Below, piece by piece: positions 1-6,718 of a DNA stretch of 11,783 nucleotides (positions are counted from its first letter, which is position 1; every line of letters begins with the position of its first letter). A model generated the notes under the pieces. That model did not search any database. It was not told the origin of the DNA and worked only from the letters and a program-made list of their open reading frames with translations. The position numbers and the translations under genes are program-made. Source of the stretch: an uncultured Selenomonadales bacterium (GTDB lineage: Bacteria; Bacillota; Negativicutes; Selenomonadales; Selenomonadaceae); NCBI GenBank assembly GCA_937915725.1, contig CALGGV010000023.1, forward strand, positions 1 to 11,783, given 5' to 3'.

Positions 1-178
1 TTTCAGTGATTTTGAAGTGGCAAATTTTTTTGAAAAAAACATCGGCGGCGAAAAATAACAACGGGATAACAATTTTCAGCGATTTTGAACTTGAAAATTT
101 TTTTGAAAAAAAACACCGGCGGCGAAAAATAGTAACGGTACAAAAATTTTCAGTGATTTTGAACTTGCAAATTTTTTT
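1..178. repeat. 73-74 bp tandem repeat, about 2.4 copies, open at the left edge
   Basis: Three units start with TTTCAG(T/C)GATTTTGAA at 1, 74 and 148. The first two are complete (73 and 74 bp) and the third breaks off near 178, where it runs into an A/T-rich stretch. Each unit contains an A/T block (about nine A/T bases, then G, then a run of A) followed by a conserved CGGCGGCGAAAAATA block. Both halves of the unit are conserved, so there are no unique spacers. No reading frame with a ribosome binding site is visible. The array may continue to the left of the window. Function unknown. Confidence 0.8.
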
Positions 179-227
179 ATAATTTTTTAGAAAAGTTGCA
201 GGATTTATAAAAAAATTGTCGTAAATT

Positions 228-266
228 CCCTTGGGGGGAGGGTTGAAGGCAACGCCCCCTTTGGGG
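228..266. repeat. G/C-rich nested inverted repeat
   Basis: In an otherwise AT-rich stretch, CCC and GGGGGG (228-238) are answered by CCCCC and GGGG (255-266). An inner stem, GTTG (242-245) with CAAC (250-253), closes an AAGG loop. The outer stem has a mismatched internal T loop. It lies beyond the terminator of the leftward gene. It may be a dispersed intergenic element, but no second copy lies in this window. Confidence 0.5.
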
Positions 267-281
267 TGATGTTTTATGCAT

Positions 282-309
282 AAAAAAACTCTTCGCCTTG
301 ACGAAGAGC
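282..309 (-). terminator. Intrinsic terminator of the leftward gene pair
   Basis: On the minus strand a 7-bp perfect stem (CTCTTCG with CGAAGAG, 289-295 and 302-308) with a 6-base loop is followed by seven T (complement of 282-288). It lies about 25 bp past the stop codon of the gene ending at 334, as expected for a rho-independent terminator. Confidence 0.85.
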
Positions 310-333
310 TGTACTTTATATCCAGAAAAATAT

Positions 334-1056
334 TTACGCAATACCGCCGGAAAGTTTACTTTTAGCGTTGTCAAAACGACTCATAATTTCGTTGTAAGTT
401 TGTCCGGTAATATCTGGCATACTGCTGCTGCCGGTTGCGGTATTCCACGCAGTGCCGGCTTGTCTAAATCCTTCTTCGACAGCGGCGCGCATTTGTTCAA
501 GTTTTTCAGGATCTCCGCCCGCTAAAACTTCAGCAAGACCAAAAATTCTGTCAGAAACTGCGCTAACGGACCAATCGCCGCCTTCAGCAACTGCCGCCGC
601 GGCGTCTTCAGGATTTGTAGCAACGCTTGGCAACGCAAATCTTGAGGCGTCGACTTGAATACCGCCGAAATTCAAAATTCCTGTGCCTTCGTCAAGCCAG
701 CCCTGCAATTTGTTGTTATTGTCAGTCAAAACTTGAATCATCAAGTTAAGCATTGCCTGTTCTTGCATAACTAAATCATCTTGAAGGGCTTGAACTGTAT
801 CGGCAGAAAGGCCTTTAGTTTTTTGGGCGTCCGCGTTGTCTACGGTTACGTTGTCGGATTCTTGAGCCATTGCCTGCATTGCCTCTTCAGAAATATTGAC
901 TGAAAAAGCCGCGCCGTGTGTACTGTCAGAAGTATCCTGTTTTGCCGCGCTTGCATAGGCGTTGACTGCAGACTGAATTTTTGCCGCCGAATTTTTTTGC
1001 GCCGTGAACTGTCCAACGTTTTGAGCCGCTACATTAGAAATTGTACCTACATCCAT
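334..1056 (-). CDS. Protein of unknown function with DUF5610-like C-terminus
   Basis: A 240-residue protein with no signal peptide or membrane segment. The N-terminal third is rich in Ala, Ser, Gln and Asn, and includes FSVNISEEAM at 51-60, a short motif recalled from flagellum-related and DUF5610 proteins. The middle (about 85-115) looks helical. Residues 166-236 (SDRIFGLAEVLAGGDPEKLE through AVEEGFRQAG, PDITGQTY and RFDNAKSK) resemble the DUF5610 C-terminal pattern, whose role is unknown to me. The ATG at 1056 follows a strong AGGAGG with an 8-base spacer. The gene lies 56 bp downstream of another leftward gene and ends at a good terminator, so the two probably form one unit. The family resemblance is from memory of the pattern and needs a profile search. 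Confidence 0.8.
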   Translation of the reverse strand: MDVGTISNVAAQNVGQFTAQKNSAAKIQSAVNAYASAAKQDTSDSTHGAAFSVNISEEAMQAMAQESDNVTVDNADAQKTKGLSADTVQALQDDLVMQEQAMLNLMIQVLTDNNNKLQGWLDEGTGILNFGGIQVDASRFALPSVATNPEDAAAAVAEGGDWSVSAVSDRIFGLAEVLAGGDPEKLEQMRAAVEEGFRQAGTAWNTATGSSSMPDITGQTYNEIMSRFDNAKSKLSGGIA

Positions 1057-1112
1057 GTTAAAAACCTCCTAGAAATAGAAAAAAATATCGTTAAGGCGGA
1101 ATTGCCTTGCCT

Positions 1113-1538
1113 TCAAATTGATAACATTAAAAGTTCAGCCACCGTGAAACGTTCAACTAATTTTATATCCGGTTGTCCTTCCGGCGTTTCCGGGACGGAA
1201 TAGTCTGGCATTGGTACTAAGTGCGGTTTAATTTTTGTAGTACTGTCAATTTGTCCATCTTTGTAAGTTGTAATTGTAATGGAGCCGTCGGGGCGAAATC
1301 TTTTGATTGTTTCGATAACCGGCATTGAATTTGTATTGAGAGAAACTTGACTTTGGTTAGCAAGAGTTTCAATAGCAGATTGAAAACTTTCGTCAACCTG
1401 TGCCATTTTTTGAGAGAGAATTTTTGCATAATCTGAAGAAAAACCGGCTGAGTTATTGGAGGCAAAACTTTTACTTTGACTTTTAGAAATTGCGGCTTGT
1501 GCTACATTTGTGATTAAATCAACATTCCACGCGCCCAT
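1113..1538 (-). CDS. Small protein of unknown function, first gene of the leftward pair
   Basis: A 141-residue protein that I do not recognise. The frame is open upstream to 1583, but the ATG at 1538 is preferred because AAAGGAG lies 8 bases before it; the product then begins MGAWNVDLITNVAQA. The N-terminal half is Ser/Gln/Asn-rich and probably helical. The second half has a beta-type stretch, RFRPDGSITITTYKDGQI (roughly residues 80-97), a form common in small surface or flagellum-associated proteins. No signal peptide, membrane segment or cysteine is seen. The start resembles that of the downstream neighbour (LITNVAQ here, TISNVAAQ there), hinting at a related export or assembly signal; this is inference. 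Confidence 0.75.
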   Translation of the reverse strand: MGAWNVDLITNVAQAAISKSQSKSFASNNSAGFSSDYAKILSQKMAQVDESFQSAIETLANQSQVSLNTNSMPVIETIKRFRPDGSITITTYKDGQIDSTTKIKPHLVPMPDYSVPETPEGQPDIKLVERFTVAELLMLSI

Positions 1539-1585
1539 TTTCAACGCTCCTTTCAAAAATTTTTGCATAATCCGATTCAACAAGT

Positions 1586-1612
1586 TTATCGTTGTTTTTC
1601 AGCTGTAGCTTA
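1586..1612 (-). promoter_or_regulatory. Candidate sigma-28 (SigD/FliA)-type promoter
   Basis: On the minus strand TAAGCTAC (1605-1612) and AACGATAA (1586-1593) are separated by 11 bases. The sigma-28 consensus is TAAAGTTT-N11-GCCGATAA; this site matches 10 of 16 positions, including TAA at -35 and CGATAA at -10, with the expected spacing. Transcription would begin about 40 bases before the ATG at 1538. No good sigma-A site is seen for this gene pair. A match of this size can occur by chance in AT-rich DNA. Confidence 0.35.
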
Positions 1613-1624
1613 AAAAAATTTTTC

Positions 1625-1653
1625 TTGAAAATGAATACTGCCGTTGCTATAAT
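1625..1653 (+). promoter_or_regulatory. Sigma-A promoter of the pilin-like gene
   Basis: TTGAAA (1625-1630) and TATAAT (1648-1653) are separated by exactly 17 bp, with TG one base before the -10 box (extended -10). The predicted start near 1660 leaves a leader of about 20 bases carrying GGAGGG (1668-1673) six bases before the ATG. This is the best promoter in the window and predicts strong expression. Confidence 0.85.
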
Positions 1654-1679
1654 TTTTTAAAAATTTTGGAGGGTAAAAA

Positions 1680-2054
1680 ATGAGTCAGAAAGGTTTTGCC
1701 ACACTTGAAATTATTTTAATGGTTATGGTAATTGGAATTTTGGCAACAATGGCAGTCCCGCAATTTGAAAAAATGACTGCCGCCGCTAATACTTCAAAAG
1801 TTCAATCGGATTTAGCGGCGATTAACACGGCTATTGCAGTCTATGAAATGGAGAAAGGGACAACTCCTACTTATGCTCAATTAACGGCAAATGACGCCAA
1901 TTATTTTGAAAACGGAGCTCCTCAACCGCCAACGGGCAAAATTTATGTCAATGGAACAGTTACAGATATTGGCTCTACAGGATATGCTGTTACAGACGGC
2001 AAGGCAACTTTTGACGGGAAAACAGCAGATAAATTTACTACGAAATCAAGCTGA
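1680..2054 (+). CDS. Type IV pilin-like / pseudopilin protein
   Basis: A 124-residue protein with a class III prepilin leader: MSQKG followed by FATLEIILMVMVIGILATMAV. Prepilin peptidase should cut after Gly5, giving a mature protein that starts with Phe and has the conserved Glu at +5. The hydrophobic helix (about residues 6-27) is followed by a helical segment rich in Ala, Asn and Ile, and a short C-terminal domain (about 60-124) of Gly, Thr and Asp without cysteines. The size suits a small pseudopilin of the GspG/ComGC kind or a minimal pilin. It has its own promoter and terminator and no pilus or secretion genes beside it, so its machinery must be encoded elsewhere. The short head domain prevents a firm choice between pilin, type II secretion pseudopilin and competence pseudopilin. 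Confidence 0.88.
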   Translation: MSQKGFATLEIILMVMVIGILATMAVPQFEKMTAAANTSKVQSDLAAINTAIAVYEMEKGTTPTYAQLTANDANYFENGAPQPPTGKIYVNGTVTDIGSTGYAVTDGKATFDGKTADKFTTKSS

Positions 2055-2071
2055 TTTTTTATAAAAATTTT

Positions 2072-2106
2072 TTGCGATTGAGTGAAAACTTAGTCGCAAT
2101 TTTTTT
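2072..2106 (+). terminator. Strong intrinsic terminator after the pilin-like gene
   Basis: A 12-bp stem (TTGCGATTGAGT, 2072-2083, with ACTTAGTCGCAA, 2088-2099, including two G-T pairs) closes a GAAA tetraloop and is followed by seven T (2100-2106). It begins 17 bases after the pilin stop codon and insulates the pilin from the lipid A operon. Confidence 0.9.
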
Positions 2107-2116
2107 ATTGCGGTTA

Positions 2117-2145
2117 TCGACGTAAAAAAATATTAATGTTATAAT
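2117..2145 (+). promoter_or_regulatory. Sigma-A promoter of the lipid A operon
   Basis: TCGACG (2117-2122, four of six matches to TTGACA) lies 17 bp before TATAAT (2140-2145), with an extended -10 TG at 2137-2138. The predicted start is about 2152. That is too close for translation from the TTG at 2159 and supports the lpxC start at 2177. It begins 10 bp after the pilin terminator ends. Confidence 0.72.
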
Positions 2146-2176
2146 ATCTGAAATTTTTTTGAAAGGGGAAAGGATT

Positions 2177-3007
2177 TTGCCAAATCAAAAAACTTTAAAA
2201 AATTCTGTCGAAATTTCCGGCAAGGGTTTACATTCTGGCGTTGAAGTTCAAATGGCTTTAAAACCTGCTGAAGTTGACAGCGGTATTTTTTTTGTGCGTA
2301 CAGATTTAGCCGAAAAAAATAAAATCTGCGCGACGCCGCCGAATGTAACTTCAACATTGCGGGCAACAACTTTAGAAGAAAACGGCGTCAAAGTTTTCAC
2401 AGTTGAACATTTGATGAGCGCGCTTTCAGCTTGCGGAATTGATAATTGCGCGGTTGAAATGAACGCCGAAGAGCCGCCCGTTTTGGAAGGAAATTCTATT
2501 GGATTTTTTAAAATGATAAAAACCGCCGGAATTGTTGAACAATCTGCCGCACGCAAAGAAATTCGCCTTGAAAAAGTTTATCGCGCAGATTCTGACGACG
2601 GCAAAAAATTTATAATCGCCCTGCCTTATGAAGGTTTCAGAATCAGTTTCACTTCGATTAATCCGCACCCGCTTATTGGTATTCAGTTTGAAGATTTTGA
2701 AATTACCGAAGAAATTTATGAAAAAGAAATTGCGCCTGCGCGAACAATCGCCTATGAAAAGGAAGTTGAGGCATTGCACGCAATGGGATTAGGGCGCGGC
2801 GGAAATTTAGAAAATGTTATCGTTTACAATGATGACGGCTGGCTGAACAAATTAAAATATTCTGATGAACTTGTAAGGCATAAAATTTTGGACGTTATCG
2901 GCGATTTAAGGCTGGTTGGTTTTTTGAAATGTCATATAATTGCGGCGGCGTCAAGTCACGCGCTGAATTCTCAATTAGCCAAAAAAATTTATCAAGATTT
3001 TTCATAG
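2177..3007 (+). CDS. lpxC: UDP-3-O-acyl-N-acetylglucosamine deacetylase LpxC
   Basis: A zinc amidase that removes acetate from UDP-3-O-acyl-GlcNAc, the committed step of lipid A synthesis, in the cytoplasm. The protein has 276 residues from the TTG at 2177, chosen because AAGGGG lies 8 bases before it and because a start at 2159 would lack both a ribosome binding site and a leader. The start PNQKTLKNSVEISGKGLHSG matches the family N-terminus. Zinc ligands and catalytic residues fall where expected: Glu77 and His78 in TVEHLMSAL, His235 and Asp239 in RHKILDVIGDL, and His261 in AAASSHALN. NAEEPPVLEGNS and APARTIAYEKE are further family signatures. It is the first gene of the operon, with fabZ 36 bp downstream. 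lpxD, a frequent upstream neighbour, is not here. Confidence 0.97.
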   Translation: MPNQKTLKNSVEISGKGLHSGVEVQMALKPAEVDSGIFFVRTDLAEKNKICATPPNVTSTLRATTLEENGVKVFTVEHLMSALSACGIDNCAVEMNAEEPPVLEGNSIGFFKMIKTAGIVEQSAARKEIRLEKVYRADSDDGKKFIIALPYEGFRISFTSINPHPLIGIQFEDFEITEEIYEKEIAPARTIAYEKEVEALHAMGLGRGGNLENVIVYNDDGWLNKLKYSDELVRHKILDVIGDLRLVGFLKCHIIAAASSHALNSQLAKKIYQDFS

Positions 3008-3043
3008 AAAATTTAATATTAACTTCAGATGGGAGAGATATAA

Positions 3044-3505
3044 ATGGTACTTGAAATTGAAGAAATTATGAAGATACTCCCGCATCGTCCGCCAATGTTG
3101 CTTGTGGACAGAATTTTGGAAATTGAACCTTTCAAATCGGCAACCGGCTTAAAAAATATCACAATGAATGAGCCGCAATTTGTAGGACACTTTCCTAATC
3201 ATCCAATTTTTCCGGGCGTACTTCAGCTTGAGGCAATGGCGCAGGTAGGCGGCGTTGCAATGCTTTATCCTGCCGAACATCGCGGCAAAATCGCGCTTTT
3301 TGGCGGTATGGATAATATAAAATTCAAACGCCCGATTGTACCCGGCGATACTTTAATTACTAAGGCGGAAATTGTAAAAGTGCGCGGAGTTTTTGGCGTT
3401 TTGCATGCTGATGGTTATGTTGATGATAAACTTGTCTCGTCTGCAGATTTTAAATTTGCGCTTAAAACCAATGACGAGCTTTTTGGTTTGAGGAATAAGG
3501 ATTGA
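3044..3505 (+). CDS. fabZ: 3-hydroxyacyl-[acyl-carrier-protein] dehydratase FabZ
   Basis: A hot-dog fold enzyme that dehydrates 3-hydroxyacyl-ACP in fatty acid elongation. It competes with LpxA and LpxD for the same hydroxyacyl-ACP pool, which explains its place in lipid A operons. The protein has 153 residues. The catalytic pair His49 (GHFPNHPIFPG) and Glu63 (LQLEAMAQ) sits at the classical positions, and ILPHRPPMLLVDRI and FKRPIVPGDTL are family signatures. The ATG follows a GGGAGAG ribosome binding site. The last residues (GLRNKD, codons from about 3488) extend past the usual end near KFAL, and their DNA resembles the TAAGGAT-type heptamer repeats found elsewhere in the window, so the tail may be repeat-derived. 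Confidence 0.97.
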   Translation: MVLEIEEIMKILPHRPPMLLVDRILEIEPFKSATGLKNITMNEPQFVGHFPNHPIFPGVLQLEAMAQVGGVAMLYPAEHRGKIALFGGMDNIKFKRPIVPGDTLITKAEIVKVRGVFGVLHADGYVDDKLVSSADFKFALKTNDELFGLRNKD

Positions 3506-3506
3506 T

Positions 3507-3583
3507 TAGGTCTTAGGCAACAGACAACAGGTAAAAATAAAATTTACTGAAGTCTAACGCCTAAATCTAATCCCTAATACCTA
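3507..3583. repeat. Heptamer repeat hairpin between fabZ and lpxA
   Basis: One base after the fabZ stop, a sense array (3507-3531) runs in 7-base phase: TAGGTCT, TAGGCAA, then CAGACAA and CAGG. After about 20 bases an antisense array (3551-3583) follows; read on the minus strand it gives TAGGTAT and TAGGGAT, then degenerate units. The two arms can pair imperfectly (TTAGGT with ACCTAA, TTAGG with CCTAA). The lpxA ribosome binding site AAGGAG (3587-3592) sits immediately after the second arm. Confidence 0.7.
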
Positions 3584-3601
3584 AACAAGGAGCTGGGCAA
3601 A

Positions 3602-4405
3602 ATGATAAATTCGGAAAATAAAATTCACGAAACGGCGGTTATTTCCACAAGCGCAAAAATTGGGGAAAATGTTACTATTGGACCTTACACGGTTATTGGT
3701 GATGAAGTCGAAATTGGCGACGGCTCCAATATTGGACCAAATGCAGTTATTGCAAGTTATACCACTATTGGCAAAGACTGCAGAATTTTTCAATTTGCGT
3801 CCGTTGGAGAAATTCCTCAAGATTTAAAATTTAAAGGCGAAAAAAGTCATACGTACATTGGCGATAGGACGGTTATTAGAGAGGGCGCAACAATTCACCG
3901 CGCAACCGGCGAAGGCAACGAAACGCGCGTTGGCACAGACTGCCTTTTAATGGCTTATATTCATATTGCGCATAATTGCACGCTAGGCAACCACGTTATT
4001 ATGTCAAATTTGGCAAGCTGCGCCGGGCATGCAACCGTTGAAGATAGAGTTGTTATTGGCGGAATGGCGGGCGTTCATCAATTCGTAAAAATTGGGCGAA
4101 ATGCAATGGTTGGCGGCATGAGCAAACTTGTACAAGATGTTGTACCTTATACCATTGTTGACGGACACCCCGCAAAAGTTGTCGGCTTAAATAATGTTGG
4201 AATTTCTCGCGCAGGTATTCCCCTTGAATCGCGCAGGCTGATTAAAAAGGCGTACAAAATTTTATATCGCTCCGGCTTGAGTTTGGCGGAGGCTATTGCT
4301 GTTATTGAACAGGAAGTTGATTCTTGTGAAGAAGTTGAACATTTTCTTAGATTTTTGAGAAATGCTGAACGCGGTATTTGTCGTGAACGCCGCGACGTTG
4401 AATAA
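3602..4405 (+). CDS. lpxA: UDP-N-acetylglucosamine O-acyltransferase LpxA
   Basis: The first enzyme of lipid A synthesis; it transfers a 3-hydroxyacyl chain from ACP to the 3-OH of UDP-GlcNAc and works as a cytoplasmic trimer. The 267 residues are a little longer than the usual 255-262. A left-handed beta-helix is shown by isoleucine-rich hexapeptides over about residues 10-190 (AKIGEN, VTIGPY, VEIGDG, SNIGPN). The catalytic His is His124 in HIAHNCTLGN. GGMAGVHQFVKIG and the C-terminal helical region from about residue 200 are typical. AAGGAG lies 9 bases before the ATG. The stop codon TAA is also the first three bases of a heptamer repeat array. Confidence 0.97.
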   Translation: MINSENKIHETAVISTSAKIGENVTIGPYTVIGDEVEIGDGSNIGPNAVIASYTTIGKDCRIFQFASVGEIPQDLKFKGEKSHTYIGDRTVIREGATIHRATGEGNETRVGTDCLLMAYIHIAHNCTLGNHVIMSNLASCAGHATVEDRVVIGGMAGVHQFVKIGRNAMVGGMSKLVQDVVPYTIVDGHPAKVVGLNNVGISRAGIPLESRRLIKKAYKILYRSGLSLAEAIAVIEQEVDSCEEVEHFLRFLRNAERGICRERRDVE

Positions 4406-4467
4406 GGACTAAGGAATAAGGATTAAGGACTAAAGGCTAGGGAATAGAAAATTTTCCTTAGGCTTTA
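4403..4467. repeat. Heptamer repeat array with hairpin, starting at the lpxA stop codon
   Basis: Six units in strict 7-base phase run from 4403 to 4444. The first four are TAAGGAN, followed by TAAAGGC and TAGGGAA, then TAG. The lpxA stop TAA (4403-4405) is the start of the first unit. The last two units (4431-4444) form a 14-bp stem with two mismatches with TTCCTTAGGCTTTA (4454-4467) across a 9-base loop. The lpxI ribosome binding site (4477-4484) follows 9 bases later. Confidence 0.85.
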
Positions 4468-4491
4468 AAATTGCTGAAAGGAAGTTTTTTA

Positions 4492-5295
4492 ATGGAGAAA
4501 TTGGGAATATTGGCAGGTGTAGGAAAATTGCCGGTAGAATGTGCCCGCGCCGCACAACAACTCGGCTATGAAGTTTATGCAATAGGACTTTTACCGGAAA
4601 CTGATTCAGAAATTGCAAACTTTGCAACAGATTATAAAAATATCAGCGTGGCTCAACTTGACGCAATTTTAAATTATCTAAAAGAAAAAGAAGTTACCCG
4701 CGTTACAATGATTGGCAAAGTTACAAAAGAATTGCTTTTTAACGGCGCAGTTCAGCCCGATGCAAGAATGTTACAGCTGATAATGTCATTGCCCGACCGT
4801 AAAGATGATACAATTATGATGGCGTTTGTGCGTGAATTGGCAATGGCGGGAATGCACGCCTTCGATCAAACTGCACTTATTCGCAAATTAATTCCAAAAC
4901 GCGGTACAATTACAAATCGTGAACCAACAAGCGTTGAAAAATCTGATATGGAATTTGGATTTTTCATTGCAAAGGAACTCGGACGCCTTGACATTGGACA
5001 AACTGTAATTGTAAAAAATCGCGCAGTTATGGCACTTGAGGCGATTGAAGGAACTGATGCTTGCATTTTGCGCGGCGGCAAATTGTCGGGCGGCGGCGCA
5101 GTTGTTACAAAAGTTTCTAAGCCCAATCAAGATAACCGTTTTGATGTTCCAACAGTCGGTCAAAAAACTTTGGAAGTTATGGCTGAAGTTGGAGCTACCG
5201 CGCTTGCGATTGAGGCGGATAAAACTTTGATGATTGATAGGGCGGGAATGGTTGCCTTCGCTGAAGAAAAAGGTATCGCAATTATAGCAATGTAA
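4492..5295 (+). CDS. lpxI: UDP-2,3-diacylglucosamine pyrophosphatase LpxI
   Basis: Hydrolyses UDP-2,3-diacylglucosamine to lipid X and UMP. It is the alternative to LpxH used by alphaproteobacteria and Negativicutes (formerly DUF1009). The product is 267 residues from the ATG at 4492, preferred over the in-frame TTG at 4471 because AAAGGAAG (4477-4484) lies 7 bases before it. Family signatures: the N-terminal GILAGVGKLPVECARAA domain; the middle MIGKVTKELLFNG; and the C-terminal catalytic domain with LRGGKLSGGGAVVTKVSKP followed by QDNRFDVPTVG. Asp218 in RFDVP appears equivalent to the catalytic Asp225 described for Caulobacter LpxI. Its place between lpxA and lpxB fits the pathway. A 192-bp gap follows it. 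Confidence 0.95.
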   Translation: MEKLGILAGVGKLPVECARAAQQLGYEVYAIGLLPETDSEIANFATDYKNISVAQLDAILNYLKEKEVTRVTMIGKVTKELLFNGAVQPDARMLQLIMSLPDRKDDTIMMAFVRELAMAGMHAFDQTALIRKLIPKRGTITNREPTSVEKSDMEFGFFIAKELGRLDIGQTVIVKNRAVMALEAIEGTDACILRGGKLSGGGAVVTKVSKPNQDNRFDVPTVGQKTLEVMAEVGATALAIEADKTLMIDRAGMVAFAEEKGIAIIAM

Positions 5296-5330
5296 TTTTT
5301 GCAGATTAAAATTTTTAACGCCGTCAAAAC

Positions 5331-5347
5331 GGGCTAAAATTTCAACG
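5331..5347. repeat. Short dispersed motif shared with the right-edge repeats
   Basis: GGGCTAAAATTTCAACG here is identical to 11694-11710 inside the second right-edge direct repeat. A degenerate version (GAGCGAAAATTTCAACG) lies at 11473-11489 in the first copy. The preceding bases are also alike (CGTCAAAAC here, CGCCAAAAA there). A 17-base exact match between two non-coding sites is unlikely by chance, although AT-rich composition weakens the point. Confidence 0.5.
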
Positions 5348-5371
5348 AGAAAGGGCTTTTCTTTTATCGTT
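5344..5371 (+). terminator. Weak hairpin after lpxI, possible attenuator
   Basis: AACGA (5344-5348) can pair with TCGTT (5367-5371), and inside it GAAAG pairs with CTTTC with a one-base bulge, followed by TTTT. It lies in the 192-bp gap between lpxI and lpxB, the longest gap inside the operon. The stem is AT-rich, so full termination is doubtful. I see no convincing promoter in the rest of the gap: TATAAA (5447-5452) lacks a good -35 box. Confidence 0.3.
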
Positions 5372-5487
5372 AATATAAAATACTTAAGAAAAATTTAAGC
5401 GGCGTAATTTTTGAGAATTTCCAATTTTTTAAGATTGTAAAAATTTTATAAATAGTTTTTAAACCCTAAAAAAGGAGGGCGGAAATT

Positions 5488-6606
5488 TTGAAAATAATGA
5501 TGTCCGCCGGCGAAACTTCCGGCGATATTCACGGCGCGTCATTGGCGCACGAAATAAAAAAAATTTCGCCTTCAACCGAAATTTTCGGAATGGGCGGCGA
5601 TAAAATGGCGGCGGCGGGCGTTCGTATCGTCAAAAATTATAAAGATTATAATGTTATGGGCGTCGTCGAAGTGATAAAAAATTTGCGCAAAATTTTTCAA
5701 CTGTTGGAAGATTTAACCGAAATTGCCCGTGCCGAAAAGCCGGATTTACTTGTACTGATTGATTATCCTGATTTTAATTGGCGGCTTGCCAAACGCGTAA
5801 AAAAATTCGGTATAAAAATTTTGTCGTACATACCGCCGAGCGCGTGGGCGTGGCGAAAAGGACGCGCCGCAGATTGTGCGAAAATTGCCGATGAATTTAT
5901 TGCAATTTTTCCATTTGAATTGCCAGTCTACCAAAAAGCCGGCGCAAAAATTTCTTTTTTAGGGAATCCGCTTGTTGACACTGTAAAATCTAATTTCAGC
6001 GTCGAAGAGGCAAGAAAATATTTCGGTGTCAAAAATTCTGAACACGTGATTTTATTAATCCCCGGCAGTCGCAAGCAAGAAATTAAATTAATTCTTCCTG
6101 AAATGTTAAAAGCCGCCAAAATTTTATCAAAAATCAATTTAAGATTTTTTTTACCGGTTGCTGATAATGTTGATGAATCAGAAATTAGCCGCCAAATTTC
6201 AAGCGTGGGCGTCGAAATTACTTTAACAAAAAATTATCGCTACGATTTAATGAGCATTGCTGACGCCGCAATGGCAACGAGCGGCACGGTTATTTTAGAG
6301 GCGGCGTTAATGAATTTGCCCTGCGTTGTACTTTATAAAATGGCGCGGTTAAATTATTTTATTGGAAAAATGCTTGTTGACATTGAAAATTTCAGTTTGC
6401 CAAATATTTTAATGGGCAAAAAGATTCAGCCTGAACTTTTGCAAGATGAAGTTACCGGCGAAAAAATAGCTGAAGAAATTTTAAAAATTTGCAGTAACAG
6501 AGAAAAAGTTGTGGCAGATTTAAAATTAGCTTGCGCTAAACTCGGCGAACACGGCGCGGCTGAACGTATAGCAAAAAAAATTTTACAAGTTGCAGAAAAT
6601 AATTGA
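5488..6606 (+). CDS. lpxB: Lipid-A-disaccharide synthase LpxB
   Basis: A GT19 glycosyltransferase at the cytoplasmic face of the inner membrane that condenses lipid X with UDP-2,3-diacylglucosamine to form the beta-1,6 lipid A disaccharide. The 372 residues are typical of the family. Signatures in order: MSAGETSGDIHG (residues 5-16), GMGGDKM, LVLIDYPDFNWRLAK (88-102), SYIPPSAWAWRKGR (113-126), FLGNPLVD, LLIPGSRKQEI (189-199) with the conserved Arg195, ATSGTVILEAAL, VVLYKM and LPNIL. The start is TTG at 5488, nine bases after GGAGG (5474-5478). An ATG at 5497 is possible but poorly spaced. A long leader precedes it, and a possible microORF begins 11 bases after its stop. Confidence 0.96.
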   Translation: MKIMMSAGETSGDIHGASLAHEIKKISPSTEIFGMGGDKMAAAGVRIVKNYKDYNVMGVVEVIKNLRKIFQLLEDLTEIARAEKPDLLVLIDYPDFNWRLAKRVKKFGIKILSYIPPSAWAWRKGRAADCAKIADEFIAIFPFELPVYQKAGAKISFLGNPLVDTVKSNFSVEEARKYFGVKNSEHVILLIPGSRKQEIKLILPEMLKAAKILSKINLRFFLPVADNVDESEISRQISSVGVEITLTKNYRYDLMSIADAAMATSGTVILEAALMNLPCVVLYKMARLNYFIGKMLVDIENFSLPNILMGKKIQPELLQDEVTGEKIAEEILKICSNREKVVADLKLACAKLGEHGAAERIAKKILQVAENN

Positions 6607-6616
6607 GGAAAATTTG

Positions 6617-6712
6617 ATGATTGACTTACAAAATTTTTCAGAAAAAAGCCTTGAAAACCTGAAATGGAAAAAATTGGAAATATTTGACATTGGCAAAAGA
6701 AATAAGGGGTGA
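6617..6712 (+). CDS. Possible 31-residue microprotein between lpxB and the next gene
   Basis: A 32-codon frame starts with ATG at 6617, eight bases after GAGG (6605-6608), and ends with TGA at 6712. The product starts MIDLQNFSEKSLENLKWKK and is lysine-rich, without a membrane segment or signal peptide. Its end overlaps the AAGGGG that serves as ribosome binding site for the next gene, an arrangement suited to translational coupling. It could be a real small protein, a coupling leader peptide, or chance. I recognise no homologue. Confidence 0.4.
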   Translation: MIDLQNFSEKSLENLKWKKLEIFDIGKRNKG

Positions 6713-6718
6713 AAACCT

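Noticed and set aside
1..178. Left tandem repeat as CRISPR
   Set aside because: The whole 73-74 bp unit is conserved, so there are no unique spacers.
228..266. G-quadruplex
   Set aside because: G runs are present, but the facing C runs make a hairpin the simpler structure; only two strong G runs lie close together.
177..374. 65-codon minus-strand frame
   Set aside because: Runs through the terminator hairpin and the G/C-rich inverted repeat; translation looks random.
916..1203. 95-codon plus-strand frame
   Set aside because: Overlaps both leftward genes on the opposite strand and includes their ribosome binding site region; no start signal.
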